A DNA stretch of 30,922 bases from Blastococcus sp. (GTDB lineage Bacteria > Actinomycetota > Actinomycetes > Mycobacteriales > Geodermatophilaceae), in contig JAOPUS010000300.1 of the NCBI GenBank assembly GCA_025963345.1, positions 1 through 30,922 on the forward strand, in the 5' to 3' direction. Under the pieces are notes generated by a model that did no database searches, was not told where the DNA came from, and saw nothing but the letters and a program-made list of their open reading frames with translations. Below, piece after piece: positions 21,741-30,229 of the stretch (within the stretch, counting starts at the first letter, position 1; every line of letters begins with the position of its first letter). A program made the translations under genes and the position numbers.

Positions 21741-22307
21741 TCAGCGCGCGGACTCGTCCCGGCGCAGCACGAACAGGAACGGCGACGGCAGCCCGCGCAT
21801 GTCCATGGCGCCGAGGCGGACGTCGTCGCTGACCCGCCGGAAGACGTCGATGATCGGCAGCGCGTCGTAGACCATCGCCGCGGTGACCACCCCTCGGTGG
21901 GTCACCTTCCGCAGCCGGGCCTTGGGCTTGTCGGTGTAGAGCAGCGGCCGCAGGCGGCTGAACACCGCCCGCAGCGGCCAGAACTGCGCGAACCCGGCGT
22001 AGTCACGCAGCACACCCATCGGCAGCAGCCACGGGTCGACCGGCCGGGGCCGGCCCGACCTGTCGGTGAACAGGAGCGGGTGCACCGACTCGTCGTCCAG
22101 GAACTCCTTGCCGTACCAGCCGTAGGCCTCCAGCAGCCCGTCCAGCGGTGAACCGGTCGGCAGCCCGCTCCCCCGCCACCGGCCGAGCATCTCGTCGGGC
22201 TCGACGACGGGCAGCGAGTCGAAGTACGCCAGCGCCTCGTCCGGCCGGGCACCGTCCTGGTGCCGGTCGAGCCAGCCCTCCGCGCGCACGTCCTCGTCGA
22301 TCGTCAT
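21741..22307 (-). CDS. GXWXG/DUF4334 domain protein
   Basis: A 188-residue cytosolic protein with an N-terminal GXWXG motif (LGRWRGSGLPTG, Gly42 to Gly46) followed by YGWYGKEFLDD and VHPLLF, then a C-terminal DUF4334 part with KARLRKVTHRGVVTAAMVYD and PIIDVFR. Biochemical function is unknown. The conserved Trp, Tyr and Asp/His residues could line a ligand pocket, which is inference. Its ATG overlaps the acyltransferase stop (ATGA), so the two are co-translated; a lipid- or acyl-linked role is the likely context. The stop converges on the DUF1275 gene. Confidence 0.88.
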   Translation of the reverse strand: MTIDEDVRAEGWLDRHQDGARPDEALAYFDSLPVVEPDEMLGRWRGSGLPTGSPLDGLLEAYGWYGKEFLDDESVHPLLFTDRSGRPRPVDPWLLPMGVLRDYAGFAQFWPLRAVFSRLRPLLYTDKPKARLRKVTHRGVVTAAMVYDALPIIDVFRRVSDDVRLGAMDMRGLPSPFLFVLRRDESAR

Positions 22308-23194
22308 CCGAGGACCGGCAGCTTCCGCTTGGCGGCCAGCCGGTCCATGCCGGCCTGGATCTCGACCTCGACCTGGTCGTAGATCTTCTGGACGTAGGCC
22401 TTGTCGTTCACCCGGTCCGGGTCGTGGTCGACCTCGATCGGGTCGAGCAGCTCGGTGCGGATCTTGGCCGGCAGCGGGACGTGCGCCGGCAGCACCTCCA
22501 CCGCGAGGGGGAAGGGGAAGCCCGAGATGATGGGCAGGTTGGCACCCCGCAACGTCGACTTCAGGCCGGTGACCTTGTCCAGCGCGTTGGCCAGCCACTT
22601 GCCCTCGGAGACGACGAACACGGTGTCGTGCCCGCCGACCGTGGCCACGGGCAGGATCGGGACACCGGAGCGGATGGCCTGCTTGACGAAGCCGGTGCGC
22701 CCGCCCAGCGTGGCCACGTCCCGCTTGCGCCAGCTGCGCATCGAGTCCACCTCACCGCCCGGCCAGACGACGACGTCCTCGCCCTGCGCCAGCGCCGCGC
22801 CCACGCTCGTCCGGTTGGCCGCGATCACGCCGACGGCGCGGAAGTAGTCGCCGAGACCGGGAGTCGCCATCAGGACGTCGTGCGCGGTGCCGTGGAGATG
22901 CCGCTTCCCCTCGAAGTGCACGTGCCAGGCGTTGACCAGCGTCCACGCGTCCATGGTCAGTGCGCCGCCGGAGTGGACGCCGATGACCAGGGAGGTCTCG
23001 TCGGGAACCCGCTCCCACCCGTCGACCTCGAGCCGGAAGTAGAACGTGTTGAGCAGGTCGTAGAACGGCTGCTGCAGCTTCAGCAGGGTGTCGTTCGGCG
23101 GGCGCGGCTCCATGGCCGCCCCGACCCGCCAGCTGATGAGCCGCTGGATGATGTTCTGGTCCTGCGAGGCGTGTTCGCCCACAGAGTCGCCCAC
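22304..23194 (-). CDS. Lysophospholipid/glycerol acyltransferase-like protein
   Basis: A 296-residue acyltransferase of the PlsC-like superfamily, transferring an acyl chain from acyl-CoA or acyl-ACP to a glycerol-type acceptor at the membrane. The catalytic box is IGVHSGGALTMD (His74, Asp82), longer than the classical HX4D as in the actinobacterial branch near diacylglycerol acyltransferases, and a second box is VVVWPGGEVDSMRSW (142-155). A further conserved run is FVKQAIRSGVPILPVATVGGHDT. No strong membrane segment is visible, so probably peripheral. The GTG at 23194 follows GGGAGG. It is followed by the DUF4334 gene with overlap and preceded, 75 bp away, by an alpha/beta hydrolase gene on the same strand; a small lipid-metabolism operon is likely. 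Confidence 0.9.
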   Translation of the reverse strand: MGDSVGEHASQDQNIIQRLISWRVGAAMEPRPPNDTLLKLQQPFYDLLNTFYFRLEVDGWERVPDETSLVIGVHSGGALTMDAWTLVNAWHVHFEGKRHLHGTAHDVLMATPGLGDYFRAVGVIAANRTSVGAALAQGEDVVVWPGGEVDSMRSWRKRDVATLGGRTGFVKQAIRSGVPILPVATVGGHDTVFVVSEGKWLANALDKVTGLKSTLRGANLPIISGFPFPLAVEVLPAHVPLPAKIRTELLDPIEVDHDPDRVNDKAYVQKIYDQVEVEIQAGMDRLAAKRKLPVLG

Positions 23195-23269
23195 AGTGCC
23201 TCCCTCGTCGTCGAAGGGAACAACGGTCGAGCACCCCTGCGGTCACGCGTTCTGCGACAGAATGCCTGC

Positions 23270-24550
23270 TCAGGCCTCCGTCGGCATGTCAGGCGCGGAC
23301 GGGCGCGGGCCCTCCGGTCGCTCCTCCAGCCAGGCCCGGATCCGGGCGTAGATCAGCGGGTGGTTGAGCAGGTCGAAGTGGTGCATGCCGCCGACGCGGT
23401 GCACGTGGTCGGGCGGAAAGGCCAGCCGGTCGCCGTCCCCGGTGTCGCCGCTCGCGCTGCGTGGCGGGACGAGCAGGTCACCGAACAGGTCCGCCACCCG
23501 GCCCTCCGGATTGCGGCTCAACGTCGCCAGCACGACGAAGTGCCGCGCGCCGTCGTGCAGCGGCACGTGGGTGTGCTCGCCAGGGGTGAGCGCGTCGAGG
23601 TCGCGGCCGGTCCAGTCGGCCTCGACCAGCGTGCCGCGGCGGAGGTCCTTGATGCCGTCACTGCGCAGCGTCAGCAGCCGCGACAGCGGCCGGGTCTCCG
23701 GCAGCCGGGCCAGCAGCGCGGTGAGCCGGTGCACGCCGCGCTCGAGCGGCGCACCGAGGTGCGGGGACCCGAGGGTGACCGTGTCGCGCACGAGGTGGGT
23801 CCAGCCGTGTGCCTCCGCCGTCCCGCCGCCGGCCTGGTGCAGGGCGCTGCGGGCGACCAGGCCGCCCATGGAGTGCCCGACGAGGACGACGTCCTGGACC
23901 GGGACCGGCCAGGCGTCGACGAGCGCGGTGAGCAGCGCGTCGAGGGAGCGGCCGTTCTCGGAGATGTGCAGGCCGGTGTTGTAGCGCAGGTAGACCGGGG
24001 CCAGCCCGAGGTCGCGCTGCAGCTGGCTGCCGTAGGTGACCGCCCGGTCGCCGTGGTGCCGCTCGGCGCCGTAACCCCAGGAGTCCTCGGTCTCGGTCAG
24101 ACCGTGCAGGAAGACGGCGAGCCGGCCGCTCGCCCCGGGGAACGCCTGCTGCAGGGCCGGCGTCTCCGGCGGCACGGCGCGGCCGGCCACCCGCACGGTC
24201 ATCTCCAGCGCGAGCGCGGGGGCCTCCCGCGCGAGGAGGTCGCCGTGCGCCCCGTTCAGGATGGCCAGCGCGACCCGGCCGGCGCGGGCGGTGTCGAGGT
24301 CGCGACCGCTGGCCCGCAGGGACGCCACTCCCCCGACGGCCCGGGCACTCACGCCGAGGGCCACCCGCACGCTCGAATAGCTCAGGTCGGAGATCGCGTC
24401 GTGCACCACCTGGATCCGTCGCCCGGCCGGCCCGACGGCGCGGAAGGCACGGTCGGCGATCCCCTGGTGCAGCTCATGGATGCGTGACGTGCCGCCCCGG
24501 AGGGTCGCGCGGGCGAGCTGGGAGACGTCGTTGACCTCGTCCGCCCTCAT
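23270..24550 (-). CDS. Alpha/beta hydrolase, lipase/esterase-like
   Basis: A 426-residue hydrolase. Residues 1-140 are a helical N-terminal region (VSARAVGGVASLRASGRDL) of unknown role, and the catalytic domain starts with RLAVFLHGLTETEDSWGYG, where His149-Gly150 begin the oxyanion hole. The nucleophile elbow is GHSMGG with Ser227, and a late HHFDLLNHPLIY segment offers the catalytic His. The large N-terminal helical part resembles membrane-surface triacylglycerol-lipase-like actinobacterial proteins. No signal peptide is seen. The ATG at 24550 follows AGGTGGAG. It is upstream of the acyltransferase and DUF4334 genes on the same strand, consistent with turnover of acyl lipids; substrate unknown. 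Confidence 0.88.
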   Translation of the reverse strand: MRADEVNDVSQLARATLRGGTSRIHELHQGIADRAFRAVGPAGRRIQVVHDAISDLSYSSVRVALGVSARAVGGVASLRASGRDLDTARAGRVALAILNGAHGDLLAREAPALALEMTVRVAGRAVPPETPALQQAFPGASGRLAVFLHGLTETEDSWGYGAERHHGDRAVTYGSQLQRDLGLAPVYLRYNTGLHISENGRSLDALLTALVDAWPVPVQDVVLVGHSMGGLVARSALHQAGGGTAEAHGWTHLVRDTVTLGSPHLGAPLERGVHRLTALLARLPETRPLSRLLTLRSDGIKDLRRGTLVEADWTGRDLDALTPGEHTHVPLHDGARHFVVLATLSRNPEGRVADLFGDLLVPPRSASGDTGDGDRLAFPPDHVHRVGGMHHFDLLNHPLIYARIRAWLEERPEGPRPSAPDMPTEA

Positions 24551-24625
24551 CGCCGCTCCACCTGGTCGTTGTTCGGGGGTCGAGCCTCTCGGTTACCGCC
24601 CGGGGAGGCAACCGGGAGCCGTGGC

Positions 24626-26665
24626 TCAGCGGTCGACCAATGCATCGCTACGCGGGCCGACGCCGGGCACCGGCAGCGGCAGGGGGACCTGCCCGGTGCC
24701 TGCACCCGCCAGGTGGACAGCCGGCTCCTGCTCTCGAGCGGCCGGCTCGGCCCACCTCGCGGCACCGGCTCCGAACGCCGTCGCCGAGAGTGCGGCGAGC
24801 GACTGCCACTGCCGCCCTACGAACTGGACTCGCGACGCCAGTCGGTGGTGGGAGAGCACGGTGGCGCGGAACACGACCGGTTCCACGCGGTCGGGAACCG
24901 TGACCGCCAGCTCGACGTCGGAACCGACCGGTGCCCGCAGGCCCCAGACCCGCAGCTGACCACCGCCGAGTGAGACGTCCACCAGTTGAGCGGGCACCCC
25001 GTCGAGGGTGGCAGGCATGCGGACGGGAAAACGGTGCGCCTCACGTCGCTCGGCGGAGAAGCGGGGGTCCCGGATGCGCCGGATCCCGGCGAGCACGAAC
25101 CCGCACGTGACCGCGACCCAGAACGCCGGGATCACCGTCGTGCCGTCGAGGGGATAGGGGGTCGGGGTCCGACCGAACACCGACAGGCCGGCATAGATCA
25201 GTGCGCCCACCAGGATCACGGCCAGGCCGATCAGGAGCCGGGGTATGCGGGCCCGGGTACGTTCCTCGCCCGTCCGGCCCTTCGCGGTCACGGTGAAGCG
25301 CCCGGCCCCCGGGCGGACCAGGGACAGGGTGGCCGCGAGGTTGGACGGCAGCCTGATGACCTCGAACAGCAACGAGAAGCGCACCGGCGCGAAGCCGCGG
25401 GCCAGCAGCATCAGCGCGACCTGCTGCAGCAGGAACGCGCTGCCCGCGATGGCGGCGAACTGCAGCGGCGGGGCTGCGACGGGGAACAGACCGGTGACCA
25501 GCGCGACCACCGGGATCAGTGCCAGGCCGAGCGTCCGCCATGAGTCGAACCACGCCGACAGTGAGTACAGGTAGCCCAGGCGTTGGCGCAGGGTGAGACC
25601 GGAGGCGCTCAGCGGGTTGTCGTGCCGGAGCACCTGCATGGCGCCCCGCCCCCATCGGCGACGCTGGGCGTAGAAGGCCGCCGGGCCGCCGGCTGCCACG
25701 CCCCTCGCCAGTACCTCGTTGTGGTAGGCGCTGCGCCATCCCGCACGGTGCAGCTTCATCGTCGTGTGGAAGTCCTCGGTGAGCGACTCGGTCGCCACCC
25801 CGCCGACGTCCTGCAGTGCGCGCACCCGCAGCACCGCATTCGTCCCGCACCAGAATGCGGCTCCGGCATTGTGCTTTCCGGCCTGGATGACCCGGTAGAA
25901 CAGCGACTCCTCGTGCAGGTCGCCGTCGGGCCGGAAATGCTCGAAGGAGCCGGTGTTGTAGAAGTGCTGCGGCGTCTGGACGAGTGCCAACTGTGGGTCT
26001 GTGAAGTAGGGCAGCGTCCTGGTGAGGAAGTGGGGGTCGGGGACGTGGTCGGCGTCGAAGACGGCTACCAGTTCGGACTGCACGAGTGCCAGGGCGTGGT
26101 TGAGATTGCCTGCCTTGGCATGGTCGTGCACCGGGCGCCCGACGTAGTGGGCACCGAGGGCGGTGACCATCTCCTCGACCTCGATCCGGTCACCGTCGTC
26201 CAGCACCCACGTCTCGTGGTCACCCTCCAGCGCCAGACAGGCGGCCACCGTGGGGAGCAGGACGTCGAGGTGCTCGTTGTAGGTGGGCACGAGGACGGTC
26301 ACGGTCGGCACCGGAAGTCCGGGGGCCGCCGGGCGCGGCACGGTCGGGGAGACGTTCCACGTCGTCATGACGAACAGGAGGAGGGCGACGGCGCCGTAGA
26401 TCTCCAGGCCGAGGAACGGGATACCGATCCAGCGGGCCGGCCCCTCGGGGATGGTCTCCAGCATCCGCCAGCACAGGTAGCCCAGAGTGGTCAGCACGGC
26501 CGCCAGCGCCGTCGACCGCACGACGACGCGGCGCAGGAAGGTCTCCGGCGCGGGGACGCCGTCGCGCTTGCCCACCGGGATGCGGACGCCGGCCGGGGAG
26601 GACTCCGCGACCGTGCCGGCGACCGCGGCGCGGTGCCGCCCGGGCGTCGCCGATGCATTGCTCAC
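24626..26665 (-). CDS. Cellulose-synthase-like glycosyltransferase with PilZ domain
   Basis: A 679-residue membrane protein combining a family-2 glycosyltransferase with a C-terminal PilZ domain, as in BcsA. Two hydrophobic segments precede the catalytic domain (about 46-66 and 82-103). The processive GT motifs are LDDGDR (Asp156-Asp157), FDADHV (204-206), TED (296-298) and QRRRW (334-338), facing UDP-sugar in the cytosol. Four to five further segments follow from about 360. The PilZ domain has RxxxR (541-545) and DVSLGG (563-568), so c-di-GMP probably activates it. The last 60 residues are Ala/Pro-rich. The GTG start lacks a clear ribosome site. No BcsB, BcsC or BcsZ partner is nearby, so the polymer and exporter are unknown. 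Confidence 0.92.
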   Translation of the reverse strand: MSNASATPGRHRAAVAGTVAESSPAGVRIPVGKRDGVPAPETFLRRVVVRSTALAAVLTTLGYLCWRMLETIPEGPARWIGIPFLGLEIYGAVALLLFVMTTWNVSPTVPRPAAPGLPVPTVTVLVPTYNEHLDVLLPTVAACLALEGDHETWVLDDGDRIEVEEMVTALGAHYVGRPVHDHAKAGNLNHALALVQSELVAVFDADHVPDPHFLTRTLPYFTDPQLALVQTPQHFYNTGSFEHFRPDGDLHEESLFYRVIQAGKHNAGAAFWCGTNAVLRVRALQDVGGVATESLTEDFHTTMKLHRAGWRSAYHNEVLARGVAAGGPAAFYAQRRRWGRGAMQVLRHDNPLSASGLTLRQRLGYLYSLSAWFDSWRTLGLALIPVVALVTGLFPVAAPPLQFAAIAGSAFLLQQVALMLLARGFAPVRFSLLFEVIRLPSNLAATLSLVRPGAGRFTVTAKGRTGEERTRARIPRLLIGLAVILVGALIYAGLSVFGRTPTPYPLDGTTVIPAFWVAVTCGFVLAGIRRIRDPRFSAERREAHRFPVRMPATLDGVPAQLVDVSLGGGQLRVWGLRAPVGSDVELAVTVPDRVEPVVFRATVLSHHRLASRVQFVGRQWQSLAALSATAFGAGAARWAEPAAREQEPAVHLAGAGTGQVPLPLPVPGVGPRSDALVDR

Positions 26666-26735
26666 CCGAGAGGGATCGACACGGACGCGTCGTCGCGCGA
26701 CCCCCCATACGGATGAACATCGCGCCGGAACGAAT

Positions 26736-26755
26736 GCGGATGCCCCGGCGTCCGC
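26736..26755 (-). terminator. Hairpin after the aldo/keto reductase gene
   Basis: A 9-bp stem with one G-T wobble and a 2-base loop region lies 3 bp beyond the stop codon of the aldo/keto reductase and before the glycosyltransferase start. It probably separates the two same-strand genes. The short loop lowers confidence. Confidence 0.5.
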
Positions 26756-26758
26756 GTG

Positions 26759-27790
26759 TCAGGCGGTGCGCGGCCCCTGCCAGAGGTCGATCCCGGAGTC
26801 GACGGCGTGCTCGTCGATCGCCGCGAGCTCCTCGTCGGTGAACGCGAGGTTGTCCAGCGCGCCCAGGTTCTGGTCGAGCTGGGCGACGCTGCTGGCCCCG
26901 ATGAGCGCGCTGGTCACCCGCCGGTCCCGCAGCACCCACGCGAGCGCCATCTGCGCCAGGCTCTGCCCGCGCTGCTGCGCGATCTCGTTCAGGGCCTGGA
27001 TGTGCCCGCGCGCCTCGTCGGTGAGCAGGTCGGTCGACAGCGACGTGCCCTGACTCGCGCGGGATCCCTCCGGGATCCCGCCGAGGTACTTGCCCGTGAG
27101 CATCCCCTGGGCGAGCGGGGAGAACGCGATGCAGCCGGCGCCGACGTCCTCGAGGATGTCGAGCAGGCCCTCGGTCTCGATCCAGCGGTTGAGCATCGAG
27201 TACGACGGCTGGTGGATCAGCAGCGGCGTCCCGAGGTCGGCGAGGATCTTCGCCGCCCGCCTGGTCTCCTGCGGGGAGTAGGAGGAGATGCCGACGTAGA
27301 GCGCCTTCCCCGCGTGGACGGCGCTGTGCAGCGCGCCCATCGTCTCCTCGAGCGGCGTGGTCGGGTCCGGCCGGTGGGAGTAGAAGATGTCGACGTAGTC
27401 CAGCCGCATCCGCTTCAGCGACTGGTCGAGACTGGACAGCACGTACTTGCGTGAGCCGCCGCCCTGGCCGTACGGACCGGGCCACATGTCGTAGCCGGCC
27501 TTGGTGGAGATGACCAGCTCGTCGCGGTAGGGCGCGAAGTCGTCGGCCAGGTGCCGGCCGAAGTTGGTCTCCGCCGAGCCGTAGGGCGGGCCGTAGTTGT
27601 TGGCCAGGTCGAAGTGCGTCACCCCGCGGTCGAAGGCGCGGCGCAGGATCGCCCGCTGCCGGTCCAAGGGGACGTTGTCACCGAAGTTCTGCCACAGGCC
27701 CAGGCTGATCGCCGGCAGGTCCAGTCCGCTGTTCCCGGTCCGCCGGTAGGTCATGGAGTCATAGCGGGAGTCGGCCGCTCGGTAGTTCAT
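26759..27790 (-). CDS. Aldo/keto reductase, YghZ/MgrA-like
   Basis: A 343-residue NADPH-dependent TIM-barrel reductase resembling E. coli YghZ (L-glyceraldehyde 3-phosphate reductase). The catalytic tetrad is visible as Asp61 (THFDLANNYG), Tyr66, Lys97 (ISTKAGYDMWPGPYG) and His139 (FYSHRPDPTTPLEE). The YghZ-like features are the WQNFGDN start region, KAGYDMWPGPYG, and the ending ALDNLAFTDEELAAID. It likely reduces a range of aldehydes, including toxic methylglyoxal-like ones. The ATG at 27790 has a weak GGGG site. It is divergent from the secreted hydrolase; no functional link to neighbours is evident. Confidence 0.95.
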   Translation of the reverse strand: MNYRAADSRYDSMTYRRTGNSGLDLPAISLGLWQNFGDNVPLDRQRAILRRAFDRGVTHFDLANNYGPPYGSAETNFGRHLADDFAPYRDELVISTKAGYDMWPGPYGQGGGSRKYVLSSLDQSLKRMRLDYVDIFYSHRPDPTTPLEETMGALHSAVHAGKALYVGISSYSPQETRRAAKILADLGTPLLIHQPSYSMLNRWIETEGLLDILEDVGAGCIAFSPLAQGMLTGKYLGGIPEGSRASQGTSLSTDLLTDEARGHIQALNEIAQQRGQSLAQMALAWVLRDRRVTSALIGASSVAQLDQNLGALDNLAFTDEELAAIDEHAVDSGIDLWQGPRTA

Positions 27791-27920
27791 GGCTGCATCG
27801 TCCCCGGTCCGGCAGCCGGGTGCCGCGTCGCCGCCTCCCTACCGGCCGGTAACCGGACCGGCCGCGGCTCGTTGGTCCACGGCACAGCCCGCCCTGCCCG
27901 CCGCCGTGCAAGGAGCCAGC

Positions 27921-29456
27921 ATGCGCCGTCCCCGCCTCGTCCGTGCCGCCGTCGCAGCGGGCCTCGCCTGTGCCGTCGTCGTCGCCGGGAGCTCCGGCGC
28001 CGCCGCGGCTCCGGGTGACCCCACCCCCGGCTCGCCGGAGTATCTGGCCCGGGACGCGCAGAACATGGCCGACGCGTACGGCCGGCAGACCGCGCCGGAC
28101 GGCCAGCTGTCACCGCAGTACGGACTGGCGAGCACCGGGTACATCGGCCCGGTGTTCGCCGCCGACCTGCTCGCGCAGGCGGCCCGACCGAACCGCCCGG
28201 CCCTCACGCCCGCGACGGCGGTGCCGGGGTGGAACAGCGGCAACCCCTACCGCGCCGACTGGGCCGGCACGCGCGGGCAGATGACCCCGGTCTCCTTTCC
28301 CGACCGGTACGGCGCACTCCTGCACGGCGACGTCTTCGCGCCGCTCCCCGGCGCCCATGACCCGTACACGGGCGAGGCGCTCGCGGGCCCCTTCCCCGGC
28401 GTGGTGATCACGACCGGGTCGGTGCAGGGCAGCGAGCGGATGTACTGGTGGCTGGCCCAGGACCTCGCCGAACGCGGCTACGTCGTCCTGACCTACGACG
28501 TCCAGGGGCAGGGCCGGAGCGAGACGTTCCCGCACCAGGGTGACGTCGAGGACCTCCCCTCCTGCGACCTCGCCGCCGCGCCGCTCGCCGGTGAGGAGAC
28601 CGCGTGCCCCGGAGTGCCGTCCCAGCAGACAGCGAACTTCGTCTACGGCACCGAGGACGCGATCGACTTCTTCCTCTCGACGCCGTCCTCGCCGTACGGC
28701 AACCCGTCAGCGGGGAGCGCGGCCGTCGACGGCTTCAACCCGCTGTGGCAGCAGTTCGACCGGTCGCCGGACACCTCCTCCGTGACGCCGGGCCGGACGA
28801 CGCGGCTGGCACTCGTCGGCCACTCGCTCGGCGCGCTCGCGGTCTCCTACGTGCAGGGCGTCGACGAGCGGGTGCAGGCGGTCGTCGCCCTGGACAAGCT
28901 CTCCACCACCCCGGCCATCGGGGGCGCCGAACCGTTCGACGCGCAGGGCCCGCTGACCCCGGTCGTGCCCGGGCTGGGTGTGCAGTCGGAGTACGGCTTC
29001 ACCGTCGCGCCCTACTTCGCCAACTCAGGGCTGTTCGACCCGTCGGGCGTCGGATCACCGAGCCAGGCGCCGGACCCGCGACGTGAGCTGGCCACCGGCT
29101 ACGACGGCTGGACGGCGGCCGGCGTCGACTCGATGGTGATCGTGCCCCGGGCGTCCACCCACCTGGAGTACACCGACATCGCCTACGTGCTGCCCGCGTC
29201 GCGGTACGGGCAGGCGGTCGCCAGCCACTACACGCAGGCCTGGCTCGGGAAGTACCTGCAGCACGACCCGGCCGCCGACGACGCGCTGCTGGCGACGTCC
29301 TTCGACCATCTCGAGCCGGACTCCACCGGCACGTGGCGACCGGTGGCGCTGGACCGCGCCGAGCACCTGTCGTTCTACTTCTGCTCCGGCTACGACATCG
29401 GGACGGCGTCCGGGCGTCAGTCCGACGACGACATCGCCGGGGTGGGCTGCGCGTAG
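27921..29456 (+). CDS. Secreted alpha/beta hydrolase
   Basis: A 511-residue exported serine hydrolase. The signal peptide is clear: basic MRRPRLVR, hydrophobic AAVAAGLACAVVVAG, and likely cleavage after SSGAAAA near residue 30. The hydrolase domain has the nucleophile elbow GHSLGA with Ser302; the preceding strand and oxyanion region include GVVITTGSVQGSERMYWW and VVLTYDVQGQGRS. Four cysteines in the mature part (about 215, 229 and two near the C-terminus) may form disulfides. It resembles large secreted actinobacterial lipase/esterase-like proteins of unknown substrate. The ATG at 27921 follows AAGGAG with 7-bp spacing, which sets the start over the longer frame. It converges on the GntR-type gene 5 bp away. 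Confidence 0.9.
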   Translation: MRRPRLVRAAVAAGLACAVVVAGSSGAAAAPGDPTPGSPEYLARDAQNMADAYGRQTAPDGQLSPQYGLASTGYIGPVFAADLLAQAARPNRPALTPATAVPGWNSGNPYRADWAGTRGQMTPVSFPDRYGALLHGDVFAPLPGAHDPYTGEALAGPFPGVVITTGSVQGSERMYWWLAQDLAERGYVVLTYDVQGQGRSETFPHQGDVEDLPSCDLAAAPLAGEETACPGVPSQQTANFVYGTEDAIDFFLSTPSSPYGNPSAGSAAVDGFNPLWQQFDRSPDTSSVTPGRTTRLALVGHSLGALAVSYVQGVDERVQAVVALDKLSTTPAIGGAEPFDAQGPLTPVVPGLGVQSEYGFTVAPYFANSGLFDPSGVGSPSQAPDPRRELATGYDGWTAAGVDSMVIVPRASTHLEYTDIAYVLPASRYGQAVASHYTQAWLGKYLQHDPAADDALLATSFDHLEPDSTGTWRPVALDRAEHLSFYFCSGYDIGTASGRQSDDDIAGVGCA

Positions 29457-29461
29457 TGCCG

Positions 29462-30229
29462 CTACCGGGCGTTCTCGGTGGCCGCAGCGACCTGGCGGAT
29501 GGCTGCCCGGAGCAGGACGGGCTCGTGCCCGGGGTCGATCGAGGCGACGAGGGTGAGCGCGGCGCGCGACAGGTGGCGCGCGAGCAAGCGCATGGCCCCC
29601 TCCGCGTCCCCTGCCCGGCAGAGCTGGGCAAGCTCGGCGTGCTCGCGGGCGCCCTGGGTCCACCCGCCGCCTTCGTCGCTGACGTACACCCGGCGGTAGC
29701 GCTCGGTGTGCTCGGCCCACTGGGCCACGGACCGCCGCATCCGGTCGCCGGAATGGGCGACCAGCAGCTCGTGGAACCGCTGGTGCTGCTCCTCCCAGAC
29801 GCCGAACCCCAGGGACTCCGACTCGCCGACGGCGGTGACCAGGCGGTCCAGTTCGTCCAGGTCCGCTGTGCTGAACCGGGGCACACTGACGCCGATCGCC
29901 AGCGCCTCGTTGACCACCCGCAGGGCGTACACGTGCTCGACGTCGTCCAGGGAGAGCTCGGCCACCCGGGCACGGTGGTTGATCTCGGCCTCGATCAGCC
30001 CCTCCCGCTGCAGGAGCCGGAGCGCTTCCCGGACCGGGCCACGGCTGACGCCGTACTCCTTGGCGATCTGCGCCTGTGACAGCTCGGCGCCGGCCGGGAC
30101 CTGCCCCGACAGGATCCTCGCCCGCAGGTGGTCGTGGATCAGGTCGGTGGAGCCTCGGCTGCCCGGGGCGACGAGGAAGCCGTCGTCTCCCCCCTCGTGC
30201 CTCACGACCGCCGGGTGAAGGCCGCTCAC
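29462..30229 (-). CDS. GntR-family (FadR/FCD) transcriptional regulator
   Basis: A 255-residue regulator. The winged helix spans about 28-95, with the recognition region LSQAQIAKEYGVSRGPVREALRLL (50-73) and the typical wing LIEAEINHRARVAELSL. The C-terminal FCD all-helical ligand domain holds WEEQHQRFHELLVAHSG (145-160) and REHAEL (195-200), offering the histidines that usually bind a metal and a carboxylate ligand. The GTG at 30229 overlaps the stop of the upstream aldehyde dehydrogenase (GTGA), so the regulator is co-transcribed with the pathway it probably controls, which lies mainly beyond the right end of the window. No ribosome site of its own is obvious, in line with coupling. Confidence 0.9.
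   Translation of the reverse strand: MSGLHPAVVRHEGGDDGFLVAPGSRGSTDLIHDHLRARILSGQVPAGAELSQAQIAKEYGVSRGPVREALRLLQREGLIEAEINHRARVAELSLDDVEHVYALRVVNEALAIGVSVPRFSTADLDELDRLVTAVGESESLGFGVWEEQHQRFHELLVAHSGDRMRRSVAQWAEHTERYRRVYVSDEGGGWTQGAREHAELAQLCRAGDAEGAMRLLARHLSRAALTLVASIDPGHEPVLLRAAIRQVAAATENAR

Noticed and set aside
22148..24487. 779-codon plus-strand frame opposite the lipid genes
   Set aside because: Asp/Val/Arg/Gln-rich antisense translation with no domain; the three minus-strand genes carry clear catalytic motifs.
24577..24612. Imperfect dyad around GGTTACCGCC...GGCAACC after the glycosyltransferase gene
   Set aside because: Several mismatches in the stem and no other terminator feature; too weak to list.
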